A stretch of DNA of 64,000 nucleotides, taken from positions 1 through 64,000 of the forward strand of contig CALJLD010000296.1 in the NCBI GenBank assembly GCA_937982665.1, read 5' to 3'. The notes under the pieces were generated by a model. The model made no database searches. It was given only the letters and a program-made list of their open reading frames with translations, and was not told the origin of the DNA. A program made the position numbers and the translations under genes. How positions within the stretch are numbered: the stretch's first letter is position 1; every line of letters starts with the position of its first letter. Of this stretch, positions 33,377 through 42,733 are shown piece after piece. The DNA is from an uncultured Planctomycetales bacterium (GTDB lineage Bacteria; Planctomycetota; Planctomycetia; Pirellulales; S012-138).

Positions 33377-35776
33377 TTATTGGTTGTTGACTGCATCCTC
33401 TTCGGATTTCTCTACTGAATTCTCCTCACCGCCTTGGTCTTCGGACGGCTCAACAGACGCTGACCGACGGCTCGTTGGATCATACAAGACGGAGAGCAAG
33501 CTGCTGAAATCATCAGTCCAAAGAACATTGTCCGCTTGCGATGCCGAATCCAACGGAGCATCCGGTGGCAATTGCATGAACTCCCGGTATCTCTGGATGA
33601 ACTCCTGGTTGTTTGTGACAAGCATCCATTCGCAGCTGGTCAGGCGAAGACTCTCGTTGCCAATCGCGTCGTCATCGTCGTAGTAGACCCGCATCGCGGT
33701 CCGGCCATCGGTTGCGGCCAGCCCCCGTACCACACGTTCCAGTTTCAGATAGCGATTGGAGATGTGAACCGCCAACACGCCGTCTGCATTCAGGTGGTCC
33801 CAATAGATGTCGTAACACTCTTTGGTCAGCAAGTGGATGGGGATGGCGTCGCCACTGAAAGCATCGACCGCCAACACGTCAAACTTCTGCTGCTCGCTCT
33901 CGGCGAATTGGCGCTCCAAAAGCAAACGCGCATCGCCCACAAACACATCAACGTCGGCTCCCGCGTCGCGCGCATCGGACAAATAGCTAAAGGCTTCTTC
34001 CGCTGTCTCAACCATCAGTGGATTGATCTCATAGAATCGTAGGTAGTCACCGTCTTGCGCATACGCTGCGACCGAACCCGATCCCAAGCCAATCACGCCT
34101 ATCCGCATTGGCGAGCCGGAGGAGTAATCGTCATTGTTCGGATTTCGTTGGGGATGACGGGTCATCGCCAGCCCAAGCCCGGAACGTTCCCCGTAATAGC
34201 TGGTGATTGCCCGCCGCAATTCTCCGGAGAATTGATAGCCGTGGGTGATCCGGCCATGCACGAGCGTTCGCTTGCGGACAGGCTTAGGCAACTCCCTTGG
34301 ATGATAGAAGTCGTCCGTCGTTCGCCACACGCCAAAGAAGTTTCGGCGGACTTCTACCAGGTTGAAGTCTTCGTCTTCGCCATAGAGGTGATCCGGTCCT
34401 TCCCGAAAGACATTTCGAACAATCGGATCCGAGAACGGCGCCGCGCCGAACATCAGCAGCACACCCATGATCCAGTACCCATGCGGCGACTTGAGAAACG
34501 CCTGACGGAATTCGCGGGCTTGGACATCCGCAAAGAACTGAACCAAGCCGTTGCGCTCTCCTGGTTTTGATGCGGCTGCAATGCCAATCAGGATCAGGCT
34601 CAACACGATGCCGATAGCGAATTCCCAATAGCCCAGGAAGAGGGAAGGCGCAACAATCCCCACCAACAGCCCTCCCAACGCTCCACCGCCGGAAACGCAG
34701 AGGTAATACAAAGTCAAACGCGAAGGATGCGGCTTCGCGCGGGCCAGCTCGCCGTGGCAACCCATGCACATGGCGAACAACCCGGCGCTGAAGATCAACA
34801 CCAAGGCCCAAACAGGCCGATCGATGATGCCCGTATCTCGAATCGCCCTGGCCGCGCCGTCCGGGTCAATCGAACCCCACAACAACAGCGCGGCTCCGCC
34901 CATTGCCGCCGGCAAAAAGATCGGCCGGTAGTACCAGCGAGGGCTATCGAACGCCACGATGAATGTCAGCAAGTAAATCGAAAGCGGGACCACCCACAGG
35001 AACGGAACCGCGGCAATGTCCTGACACATCAAGTTGGTGGTGGAGAGCAGCATGATCGAGCCGCATGCGGAAAGCCCAAGCCACAGCAAGATCTGTCGCC
35101 CATTGACGGGCGCGTAGCTTTGGTGGCCGGCTTCCTCCGCTGTGAGCCCGGCAGATTCCACAATCTGCGAATCCAACTTGTCCTGCTGCGCACCGGAGTG
35201 TCGCCACAATAAGTACGCCACTGTCCCGCAGGCCAGCACAAAGACGCCATAGGCAATCGACCAATACGTCGTTTGTGTATGCAGCGTCATCAGCCGTTCA
35301 AACACAAATGGATAAGTCAGCAAGCCTGCCAGGCTGCCAGCGTTCGAAAGCGCGAACAACCGGTATGGCGATTTCCCCGGCTGCAACTCGCCGAACCACC
35401 TCTGCAGCAGGGGTCCGGTTGACGCCAACATCAAATACGGCCCACCAACGCAGGCGAGCAACATCAGCACGATCAACCCAGTGGGATTGCCGGCGGAAGT
35501 GGGCTTCCAGAACTCGCCCGGCATAATCGGCAAAGCCAGCAGACTCGCAACCAGCAGCACAATATGGGCGATCGCCTGGCGCTTCCAGGACAATGTCCGG
35601 ACTATGCCGTGAGCATAGAAATAGCCCAGCAACAGGGCTGATTGGAAAAACATCAGGCACGCAGTCCAAACGCCTGCCGAAGACCCAAACCAGGGCAAAA
35701 TCACCTTGGCGATCATCGGTTGGACCTGAAAGAGCAGGAATGCGCTCAGAAAGATGACAAGGGCAAACAGCCGCAT
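33377..35776 (-). CDS. Spermidine-synthase-like protein fused to a membrane domain
   Basis: 799 residues from ATG 35776. The N-terminal half (about 440 residues) has many transmembrane helices, beginning LFALVIFLSAFLLFQVQPM, the start seen in 'fused MFS/spermidine synthase' proteins. The C-terminal half is an SAM/dcSAM-binding Rossmann fold with IGVIGLGSGSVAAYAQDGD, FYEINPLMVETA, DVFVGDARLLLE and LAVDAFSGDAIPIHLLT. Real polyamine synthesis is not certain, as such fusions lack characterised activity. The acidic C-terminal tail is low-complexity. Confidence 0.82.
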   Translation of the reverse strand: MRLFALVIFLSAFLLFQVQPMIAKVILPWFGSSAGVWTACLMFFQSALLLGYFYAHGIVRTLSWKRQAIAHIVLLVASLLALPIMPGEFWKPTSAGNPTGLIVLMLLACVGGPYLMLASTGPLLQRWFGELQPGKSPYRLFALSNAGSLAGLLTYPFVFERLMTLHTQTTYWSIAYGVFVLACGTVAYLLWRHSGAQQDKLDSQIVESAGLTAEEAGHQSYAPVNGRQILLWLGLSACGSIMLLSTTNLMCQDIAAVPFLWVVPLSIYLLTFIVAFDSPRWYYRPIFLPAAMGGAALLLWGSIDPDGAARAIRDTGIIDRPVWALVLIFSAGLFAMCMGCHGELARAKPHPSRLTLYYLCVSGGGALGGLLVGIVAPSLFLGYWEFAIGIVLSLILIGIAAASKPGERNGLVQFFADVQAREFRQAFLKSPHGYWIMGVLLMFGAAPFSDPIVRNVFREGPDHLYGEDEDFNLVEVRRNFFGVWRTTDDFYHPRELPKPVRKRTLVHGRITHGYQFSGELRRAITSYYGERSGLGLAMTRHPQRNPNNDDYSSGSPMRIGVIGLGSGSVAAYAQDGDYLRFYEINPLMVETAEEAFSYLSDARDAGADVDVFVGDARLLLERQFAESEQQKFDVLAVDAFSGDAIPIHLLTKECYDIYWDHLNADGVLAVHISNRYLKLERVVRGLAATDGRTAMRVYYDDDDAIGNESLRLTSCEWMLVTNNQEFIQRYREFMQLPPDAPLDSASQADNVLWTDDFSSLLSVLYDPTSRRSASVEPSEDQGGEENSVEKSEEDAVNNQ

Positions 35777-36147
35777 GGGCAAGGACTCCGGCGAAGTTTG
35801 GACAAGTAGCCCTGTTGTCGCAGATTGCCTGACGAGGGACAAGAAACCGCTTGAGCGAGTTCTGGCGACAAATCCGGCAAGGCGAACTGCCAGTTTGGCC
35901 ACTTGTGGACACAGAATCGACCGCCAATGTTATTTGTTTGACAGTCCGATTTTGCCTGCCTAGAATCGACGGAAGTCCTTGCGATTCCGATCCTTTGGCC
36001 AATTGGCCGCAAAAGAATGAACGGATTGCGGGTCCCCTCGCGAGCGAAGCGTCTCTTCGTTCGCTAGCTCATTTCACGTCTTGTGATCACGCACATTTCA
36101 CCGCGCTTGCGCGCTGTACTTTCGCCCTTTGCGGAGGATTTTTGGCC

Positions 36148-37578
36148 ATGGCCAGAAGCGAGAATCAAGGGATTCAAATCGCGCTGATTGTGTTCGCCTT
36201 TATGTTCATTTTGGCGACCGTCGGTTTCATTTACTACATCAGCGAGAACAGCAAGAACGCTGCCCTTGCCAAAGAGAAGACGGATGAACTCTCCCAATTG
36301 CAAGCCAACGCGCAACTGCAGTCCGAGAAATGGATACTGCTGTGCAATCGCTTAGGGATTAGCGATTCTGCCGACATCGAACAGTTGAAAACTGCCTGGC
36401 AAGACAATGTCATGCCGGTTGCCGGGCCGATCAGCGCTCAAGCCAAGAACTTGCCTGAGGGCGATGTGCCTGACGCAGACACAGCCTTGGATTTGTTCGC
36501 GGTTGTGAAGCAACTTGACCTGGAGTTGCAGAAGCGCGGCAAAGCTGTTGAAGCCAACAAAGTGGAACTCAAACGGCTTGAAGACGAACTCGCCCGCGTG
36601 CGACAAGACGATGCGGACAAGATCGGGAAGCTGGAAGACGATCTCGCCGCCGCGACAACCGCTCACCAGCAAGCGGTCGATCGCTTCCAGGAAACGGAAG
36701 ATCAACTGCAAAGCACAGTCACGGACTTGACCAATAAACTGAATGAGCGAACCACCGAGAACAACACGCTGCAGCAGCAGCTGACAGATGCTCAAATCGC
36801 TTTCGACGCCGAATTGGAGAAAATCCAACAGCAGCTTGATCAGGCGACAACTCAACTCGCCGAATTGACGAACCAGAGCTTCACCACGCCAGATGGCATT
36901 ATTCGTCTTGTGGATCAAGCTTCGGAAACAGTCTGGATCAATCTGGGCTCCGCGGACAACCTGCGACCGCAGATCACGTTCTCCGTGTGGGACAAGAGTT
37001 CCAGCGGACTTGGCCGCGATGGACAGGCCCGCAAAGGCGCCTTAGAAGTCATGCGAATTGACGGCGCGCACTCGGCCGAATGCCGCATCACACATCAAGA
37101 CCCGCTCAATCCCATCACCCGCGGCGATGTGATCTCCACTCCGCTGTGGCGACCGGGCATCCTCCTCGGCTTTGCCTTAGTCGGTTCGATGGACTTTGAT
37201 GGGGACGCCATCAGCGACCGTGACCGGATTGTCCAATTGATCACCAGCAACGGTGGCAAGATTGACGCCGAGTATAAGAACGGCGAGATCGAAGGCGAAA
37301 TCACCGTCAACACGCAATTCATCATTGTTGGCAAATCGCCTCCGGGCCAGGAAGAAGCCGTCTCCAATATGTTGCGCACAGCCGACCGCCTGGGCGTGCA
37401 GCGTATTCTGCTGTCGGACTTCCTCGAACGCTCCGGTTATCGCCAATCGCGCGACACCAAGAGCTTCGGGCTCGATTCGAATCCGGCCGACTTCAGCGAT
37501 CTGCCGGTGGACAACAATCGCTTCCGCCCACGTCGTCCGCCAACGGGCGTCGGCACCGGAAGCGGCGGCAACCGCTAA
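36148..37578 (+). CDS. Membrane-anchored coiled-coil protein with a BRCT-like domain
   Basis: 476 residues from ATG 36148 with GGAGGA at 36133-36138. One transmembrane helix (IQIALIVFAFMFILATVGFIYYI) is followed by a long coiled coil (about residues 110-250, Gln/Glu/Leu-rich). A beta-rich domain follows (GIIRLVDQASETVWINLGS), then a segment near 345-420 resembling a BRCT fold (LLGFALVGSMDFDG ... IVQLITSNGGKID ... TQFIIVGK). The tail is Arg/Pro/Gly-rich. It is divergent from the 33377-35776 gene across a 371-base region in which no sure promoter was seen. Function unknown. Confidence 0.72.
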   Translation: MARSENQGIQIALIVFAFMFILATVGFIYYISENSKNAALAKEKTDELSQLQANAQLQSEKWILLCNRLGISDSADIEQLKTAWQDNVMPVAGPISAQAKNLPEGDVPDADTALDLFAVVKQLDLELQKRGKAVEANKVELKRLEDELARVRQDDADKIGKLEDDLAAATTAHQQAVDRFQETEDQLQSTVTDLTNKLNERTTENNTLQQQLTDAQIAFDAELEKIQQQLDQATTQLAELTNQSFTTPDGIIRLVDQASETVWINLGSADNLRPQITFSVWDKSSSGLGRDGQARKGALEVMRIDGAHSAECRITHQDPLNPITRGDVISTPLWRPGILLGFALVGSMDFDGDAISDRDRIVQLITSNGGKIDAEYKNGEIEGEITVNTQFIIVGKSPPGQEEAVSNMLRTADRLGVQRILLSDFLERSGYRQSRDTKSFGLDSNPADFSDLPVDNNRFRPRRPPTGVGTGSGGNR

Positions 37579-37607
37579 TCGTCGGCCACTCAGTTTGAGC
37601 AAAACCC

Positions 37608-37640
37608 AACCCCGCCAGGTGCACTCCTGGCGGGGTTTTT
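37608..37640 (+). terminator. Intrinsic terminator after the coiled-coil protein gene
   Basis: A 12-bp perfect stem (37608-37619 with 37626-37637), 6-base loop, and a T run (37636-37640) followed by GTTTTT. It lies 30 bases past the stop. Confidence 0.85.
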
Positions 37641-37745
37641 GTTTTTGGCAGCTAATCACGAATGGCTGGGCGAGATTGCATAGCCGGGAGTGAAAGGCGC
37701 AGCCTTAAGCGGCCGATATTCTTCCCTCGAGCGAAGCCACGCGTG

Positions 37746-38030
37746 TCAATCAGCAGCAGGCGGCGTTGTTTCGTCTTGCGGCTGTTTCTCTTGTGTCCAA
37801 TCGGCTTTCGCGGACTGGACAATCTCGGACACGCTGAGCCCAACGGAGCGACGATACTCCCACGCCAAGAGCAAGATGGCGAGAGTCGCAACCGCTCCGC
37901 CGGGGAGCAGCCCAAATGCCGCCACATCAAGGCTTGGTTGCATTGCCGCCGCCAAGCAACCAAATCCAAACACAGTCGCACCGCCCAAGAAAACCAAGGC
38001 CATCGCAATCATTCGATAAGGGCGTTCCAT
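37746..38030 (-). CDS. Small membrane protein, paralogue of its neighbour
   Basis: 94 residues from ATG 38030, supported by AAGGAG at 38044-38039. The start MERPYRMIAMALVFLGG closely parallels the neighbour's MERRSERPYRLLAWSVGF. Two transmembrane helices (AMALVFLGGATVFGFGCLAA and LLPGGAVATLAILLLA) precede a charged tail. An in-frame ATG at 38075 would overlap the upstream gene but lacks a site like this one. Function unknown. Confidence 0.62.
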   Translation of the reverse strand: MERPYRMIAMALVFLGGATVFGFGCLAAAMQPSLDVAAFGLLPGGAVATLAILLLAWEYRRSVGLSVSEIVQSAKADWTQEKQPQDETTPPAAD

Positions 38031-38058
38031 TACATCGTCTCCTTCATGCGGGTGCGGC

Positions 38059-38271
38059 TCATGCATCCCGGTCATGCTTTCGTGATTCGAGAATCTCAAT
38101 CATCAGGAAGATCGCGCAAGCAACCATCACAAATCCGCCGATACCCTCGAAACCGGAACTCTGATTACCGATTGCGTCGGCGATGACGCCGCCGGTTGTC
38201 ATGATCGCCCCGCTCAAAAAGCCGACCGACCAGGCCAGCAATCGATAAGGCCGCTCGCTGCGTCGTTCCAT
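38059..38271 (-). CDS. Small membrane protein with ERPYR N-terminus
   Basis: 70 residues from ATG 38271, with GGGAG six bases upstream. It has an ERPYRLLAW start and two hydrophobic helices (LAWSVGFLSGAIMTTGGVIA and FVMVACAIFLMIEIL). The gene lies 28 bases upstream of a similar one; the two look like an old tandem duplication and a small operon. Function unknown. Confidence 0.6.
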   Translation of the reverse strand: MERRSERPYRLLAWSVGFLSGAIMTTGGVIADAIGNQSSGFEGIGGFVMVACAIFLMIEILESRKHDRDA

Positions 38272-38399
38272 ACCCAACTCCCAGATTCAACTCCCACATC
38301 AATGTGAATGCGCCTGCAAAGCAGGAACTTCACCGCCTGACGTGATATGCTGATTGAATCTCGGCGCGAATGCAAACCGCAGTCGCGTACTGAATACCA

Positions 38400-39686
38400 G
38401 TGCGGCATCCGTTCATTGCGAAAAACTCGACTGGGGCCAAGAGCATCAAGCCAACGAACATCGCTGACACTTCCAACAACCCGCCGAAAAAGCGCAGCTG
38501 GTTTCGCTTTTCCTTGCGAAGCCTGCTTTTGCTTACTGCGCTAGTCGCAATTGTCTTTGCCATCATCGGCGGAGATATCGGCAAGGCACGCCGCCGGGCG
38601 CAAGACATGAGAATCCTGCGCGAGAACGGCTTTGAACTTTCTGGCTATCCGACGCCGACGTCTTACCAGAAAACGCTCATGCGCTTTCTCCCAGTTGAGA
38701 GAGTACTCGCACCGACCAGCGCTACTTACAACCGCGAGCCGGTAGCGCGCGAACAATTGGAGATCCTCGCCCGGTATCCGCAGTGGTGTTCTCTCAACTT
38801 CACTACGCCTGACGATTGCGATCAGACACTGCGGGCTGGCATTAACAATTGGCGGGAAGTGGACCAGTTGTGGCTGCGCGGCGAGGCGGGAAATGACGCC
38901 ATTCCTCCGCTCGACCAGCATCAATTCCTTCGTAGCCTGCATTTGAATTTACCCAACTGCGATTCGGACATCCTTCCTGCCATTGTTCAAGCGCCCGAGT
39001 TGCATGACCTGGCCATCCAGGCGAATCTGTCCGATCAATCGCTCGCTGATGTTCTGGCCATGCCGTCGCTTTGGCACTTGCAGATTTTCGGCAACCAGAG
39101 AATTACGAGTGCGCCCTTCACGGAAACGTCCAACAGCTCAATCCGATTTCTCAGTGTTGGCGAAACACAATTTGGAGATGCTGGCCTGCAAGCGGTGCTC
39201 AAGTGGCCGGAGTTGGAGAAGCTCTATGCGTGGGACACGCCAATTGGTGATCAGGCGTTTGTGGAGTTTGAAACTCCCCAGTCCAGCAAACTTGCCGCCC
39301 TGCGCCTTCCAGGCACGCAGGTCACCAGCGCGGCGCTTCCAGGAATCGCGAAGTTGAAAAACTTGCAGGTGTTGGAACTTTCCCAAACTCATGTCTCAGA
39401 CGAGAACTTGGAAGTCCTTGCGAGTCTGCCATCGCTGGATCAGCTGCTCCTGAATGACTGTTTGATCATGGACGAGGGTTTTCGCAAGCTCCGCAGCCCG
39501 TCGCTGACGGAAATCGAGTTAGACCACACGCTTGTTACGGCCGCGGCATTCGAGAATATTGCTGAGCGGCTGCCCGCCCTACGGCTCTGCTCCATAATCG
39601 GCTGCTGGCGGATTTCCGCCGCCGAAGGAAAAGCCCTGCAGCAGTTGTACCCGGACATCTTCTTCCTTGGAGTTGAGAACGAGTAA
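38400..39686 (+). CDS. LRR-like membrane-anchored protein A
   Basis: 428 residues from GTG 38400. A Pro/Lys-rich head is followed by the anchor SWFRFSLRSLLLLTALVAIVF and a conserved stretch with GGDIGKARRRAQDM. The rest is a series of leucine-rich units, most regular in the C-terminal half (LAALRLPGTQVTSAALPGIA, LQVLELSQTHVSDENLEVLA, LDQLLLNDCLIMDEGFRKL), near the 'LxxLxLxxTxITDxGLxxL' type. It should project from the membrane and bind a partner. The gene at 39690 is a paralogue. Confidence 0.72.
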   Translation: MRHPFIAKNSTGAKSIKPTNIADTSNNPPKKRSWFRFSLRSLLLLTALVAIVFAIIGGDIGKARRRAQDMRILRENGFELSGYPTPTSYQKTLMRFLPVERVLAPTSATYNREPVAREQLEILARYPQWCSLNFTTPDDCDQTLRAGINNWREVDQLWLRGEAGNDAIPPLDQHQFLRSLHLNLPNCDSDILPAIVQAPELHDLAIQANLSDQSLADVLAMPSLWHLQIFGNQRITSAPFTETSNSSIRFLSVGETQFGDAGLQAVLKWPELEKLYAWDTPIGDQAFVEFETPQSSKLAALRLPGTQVTSAALPGIAKLKNLQVLELSQTHVSDENLEVLASLPSLDQLLLNDCLIMDEGFRKLRSPSLTEIELDHTLVTAAAFENIAERLPALRLCSIIGCWRISAAEGKALQQLYPDIFFLGVENE

Positions 39687-39689
39687 CAC

Positions 39690-40934
39690 TTGCGACGTGC
39701 CGCCGCCAACCCGCGCAAAAAACGCAAATGGCTTCGCTTCTCTTTGCGAAGCCTGCTGATCCTGATCGCGTTGTTTGCCATTCTCTTTGCCGTCATCGGC
39801 GGAGATATCGGCAAGGCTTACCGCCAGGCGCGGGACATGAAGTACCTGCAGGAGGAAGGGTTTCAGATCGTCGAGTATTCGCAGCCAAGCCAGTATGAAG
39901 AGATGCTGCTTTGGTTTTTGCCGCGCGAAGGTGTGCTTTCGCCAAAGGAGGGCCGGTATGGGCTAAAGGGCGCCAACACCGAGATGTTGGAGATTATCTC
40001 ACGGCAAACAAGCTGGGAAGATTTGCGATTGGTTGTCGACCCCGCTGACAGGGACATCTTGCGCCGTAGAATTCAGAATTGGCGAGGCCTGGAAGGCTTG
40101 TCCATTGACAACGCCTTGGGCGGGGACGCATTGCCCTCGCTCGCCAACCATCAAGACCTATATTCTCTTTCAATATCCGTCGAAGGCTGCGATGCGTCGG
40201 TCTACACGTCCATCGCCGCGGCACCTGCGCTTGAGTACATCCATTTGGGTTCTGTGTTCGACGAAGGTCTCGTCAACGTCCTGGAAATGCCCACGCTGCG
40301 CGAACTTGCGCTCAGTGGTCAAAACTTCACATCCGCGCCCTTTGTGGCGGCACGCACATCGTCGATCGAGAAACTTTACGTTCCCGTCACCAAGTTCGAC
40401 AACCAGGCGCTCAAAGCCGTTTTGAAATGGCCGCGTTTGAAACATCTTATCGTTGGCGACACGCTGATCACGGACGAAGTGTTTGCCGAGATTCCGCTCC
40501 AAGATAAACAACGCCTGGAAACGCTCAGCTGGCGAAACGGACCGATTACCAGCGCCGCGATCCCGGGCATCGCTGAATTCTCAAGCCTGGTTACGCTCGG
40601 GCTTTCGAACACGAAAATCACGGATGAAAACCTCGAACTCTTGAACCAGATGCCGGCCTTGGAAGAATTGAATCTGATGTACTGTCAACTGACGGATGCC
40701 GGCGTCAGCAAATTACGCAACCCCTCCATCACAAAGCTTTGGCTTTCCGATACACAGATCACGGTTGCCGCTTTGGAAAACCTGGATCAACGATTTCCGG
40801 CATTGCAAGCCTGCGGGATCGAATGGTGCAAGATCACCGCCGCCGAGGTTGAGACGCTGCGAGCCAAGTTCCCAACGGTCAGCTTCAATGATCTTCCCGC
40901 CAAACAACCGCTCCCCTTTGAGTGGGACGAGTGA
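39690..40934 (+). CDS. LRR-like membrane-anchored protein B
   Basis: 414 residues, paralogous to the preceding protein: same anchor (LRFSLRSLLILIALFAILFA), same GGDIGKAYRQARDM segment and a comparable LRR array (LVTLGLSNTKITDENLELLN, LEELNLMYCQLTDAGVSKL). The start is TTG 39690, three bases after the upstream stop; no ATG fits the conserved N-terminus. The two genes are surely co-transcribed. Ligand and role unknown. Confidence 0.72.
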   Translation: MRRAAANPRKKRKWLRFSLRSLLILIALFAILFAVIGGDIGKAYRQARDMKYLQEEGFQIVEYSQPSQYEEMLLWFLPREGVLSPKEGRYGLKGANTEMLEIISRQTSWEDLRLVVDPADRDILRRRIQNWRGLEGLSIDNALGGDALPSLANHQDLYSLSISVEGCDASVYTSIAAAPALEYIHLGSVFDEGLVNVLEMPTLRELALSGQNFTSAPFVAARTSSIEKLYVPVTKFDNQALKAVLKWPRLKHLIVGDTLITDEVFAEIPLQDKQRLETLSWRNGPITSAAIPGIAEFSSLVTLGLSNTKITDENLELLNQMPALEELNLMYCQLTDAGVSKLRNPSITKLWLSDTQITVAALENLDQRFPALQACGIEWCKITAAEVETLRAKFPTVSFNDLPAKQPLPFEWDE

Positions 40935-40943
40935 GACAAGCAC

Positions 40944-41519
40944 GTGGCAAATCAACTTCTGCATAAAATCCTCGCCTTCCCGCCCGGCGGATGTGAATTC
41001 GGTCCGCAGCAGGCGTCATCGTCTGCTCGCGAATTGCTGGATCAATTGCGGCCGGGCGATGTGGTCTCTGGGCAAATGTTTGATCAACAAATGGCAGCCG
41101 CAGCCCTGGCCGGGCTGTGGCTCCGGCACGGCTTTCTGGATCGCTCGCACAACATCAGCCAGAGCCTGGACACGGCCGAAGGCAGTTACTGGCACGGCAT
41201 CATGCATCGTCGCGAGCCGGACTACGGCAATGGAAAGTATTGGTTCCGCCGCGTTGGCCAGCATGCTGTGTTTGCCGACCTTGCTCAGCGTTTGAACGCC
41301 GCCATCCAAACGGGCGAAGTGCAGACAAACGACTTGCCAGCGACAGCATCCCAGCGTGTGACTTCGCTGGCCAGTGAGTGGGATCCGTTCGCCTTTGTTG
41401 ATCTTTGCCAACAGGCCGCGCAAACCGGCAACGACAACATGCGGCAAACTTGTGAAGCCATCGCCGATCTCGAATGGCAAGCCTTGTTCGACTACTGCCG
41501 CGCTCAGGCTGGAAGTTGA
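40944..41519 (+). CDS. Conserved protein of unknown function
   Basis: 191 residues from GTG 40944, nine bases after the LRR-like gene. No signal peptide or membrane segment. A recognisable block is WHGIMHRREPDYGNGKYWFRRVGQHAVF with many conserved-looking aromatic and His residues; the C-terminus has WDPFAFVDLCQQAA. Similar sequences are known to me only as conserved hypotheticals in bacteria and fungi. It is probably soluble and transcribed with the two LRR-like genes. Confidence 0.6.
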   Translation: MANQLLHKILAFPPGGCEFGPQQASSSARELLDQLRPGDVVSGQMFDQQMAAAALAGLWLRHGFLDRSHNISQSLDTAEGSYWHGIMHRREPDYGNGKYWFRRVGQHAVFADLAQRLNAAIQTGEVQTNDLPATASQRVTSLASEWDPFAFVDLCQQAAQTGNDNMRQTCEAIADLEWQALFDYCRAQAGS

Positions 41520-41613
41520 CGCCGACATTCGCTAAGTAGTGTCAGGATCGCCAGCGCGCGATTCAACTGCCGCGGGTGCCCGCGTCACACGGAGCAGTCG
41601 CAAGCAACGTCAT

Positions 41614-42003
41614 CTATCCGCCGACGGCTTCTTTCACGAACTCCGAAATCTGCGGCAGCGGAGTTCCTGGCGTGAAGACGCGGGCGACGCCGAGGGCTTC
41701 GAGCTTGGGAATGTCGGCTTCGGGAATGATGCCGCCGACAATGACCTTCACGTTGTCGAGACCGCGCTCATTGAGCTTGGCAATCAGTTCCGGCACAAGC
41801 GTCATGTGGGCTCCGGAGAGCAAGCTGACGCCGATGACGTCCGCGTCTTCGTCCTCGACCGCGCGAACGGCCGCGGAAACATCCTGCCACAGCCCTGTGT
41901 AGATGACTTCCATGCCGGCATCGCGCAGGGCTCTAGCGACGACCTGCACGCCGCGGTCATGGCCGTCGAGTCCCAGTTTGGCAAGTACAACGCGAATCGG
42001 CAT
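41614..42003 (-). CDS. Cobalamin B12-binding domain protein (methylmalonyl-CoA mutase C-terminal type)
   Basis: 129 residues. This is the B12-binding Rossmann domain alone: DGHDRGVQVVARAL carries the DxHxxG cobalt-ligand motif, followed by DVIGVSLLSGAHMTL (SxL motif) and VIVGGIIPEADI (GG motif). It equals the small or C-terminal part of methylmalonyl-CoA mutase, and here the catalytic TIM-barrel is absent. It would need a separately encoded large subunit. The frame stays open upstream, but the family start is ATG 42003. Confidence 0.88.
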   Translation of the reverse strand: MPIRVVLAKLGLDGHDRGVQVVARALRDAGMEVIYTGLWQDVSAAVRAVEDEDADVIGVSLLSGAHMTLVPELIAKLNERGLDNVKVIVGGIIPEADIPKLEALGVARVFTPGTPLPQISEFVKEAVGG

Positions 42004-42169
42004 GTTTGTAATTATGAGAAGCGACGTTAGTTCAAATGACAATCGGCGATGCACAGCACGCGCATCCCGGTGTCGATGAGGCCCAGCCTGATCGTAACTG
42101 GTCGCCACTTCCCGTGCCAGATGGAATGGCCGCAAGCCTTGGCAATTCGCGGAGCGATTGCCGTGTGCC

Positions 42170-42733
42170 TTACGCGAGCGTAGTGGCCACGGCTTTGTAG
42201 AGCGTCTTGGAACGCTGAAAGCCCAAGCGTTCGTACAGCCGAATCGCCGGCTCGTTGTCGGCAGTGACTTCCAGGTAGGCATGTGAAAGGCCAACCTCAA
42301 GAAAGCCAGCCAGCGCTCTTTGGATCAGCAATGTCCCCAAGCCCAGTCCGCGATGTTCCGGCGTGACGCCAATGTTTTGGATGGCGCCCCAGCCGTGGCT
42401 GTCACGCAAGCCCTGGATGGTGCCGCAATGCTCTATCGATCTTCGCCAGCGCGAAGCCGGTCGATAGACCAGCAGCCAGGTTGCCTCGGGGACAAAGCCG
42501 GCCTTCTTGGAAATGTCCGTCATCAACCTGGAGCAGCCTCGCCAGTCGCCCAGGCACGGAAAGACGTTGGCGTCCAACTCATCGCGAAAGCTGTGGTACT
42601 TCGCTTTGGCATGTGCCCGCAGCAGCGAAGGCGACCACGGCAGCAGTTCATAACCAACAGGTGGCTCCTGCGTCTCGGGAACCCGGCGCAGATCGAACAC
42701 CATGTGGAATCGTTTGTAGTACGTCAGGCTCAT
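42170..42733 (-). CDS. GNAT-family N-acetyltransferase
   Basis: 187 residues from ATG 42733; ATG 42784 is in frame but less likely. The C-terminal half holds GVTPEHRGLGLGTLLIQRAL (acetyl-CoA pyrophosphate loop) and HAYLEVTADNEPAIRLYERLGF, both classical GNAT motifs. The N-terminal half (SPSLLRAHAKAKYHSFRDEL) is divergent. The substrate is unknown. Confidence 0.85.
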   Translation of the reverse strand: MSLTYYKRFHMVFDLRRVPETQEPPVGYELLPWSPSLLRAHAKAKYHSFRDELDANVFPCLGDWRGCSRLMTDISKKAGFVPEATWLLVYRPASRWRRSIEHCGTIQGLRDSHGWGAIQNIGVTPEHRGLGLGTLLIQRALAGFLEVGLSHAYLEVTADNEPAIRLYERLGFQRSKTLYKAVATTLA

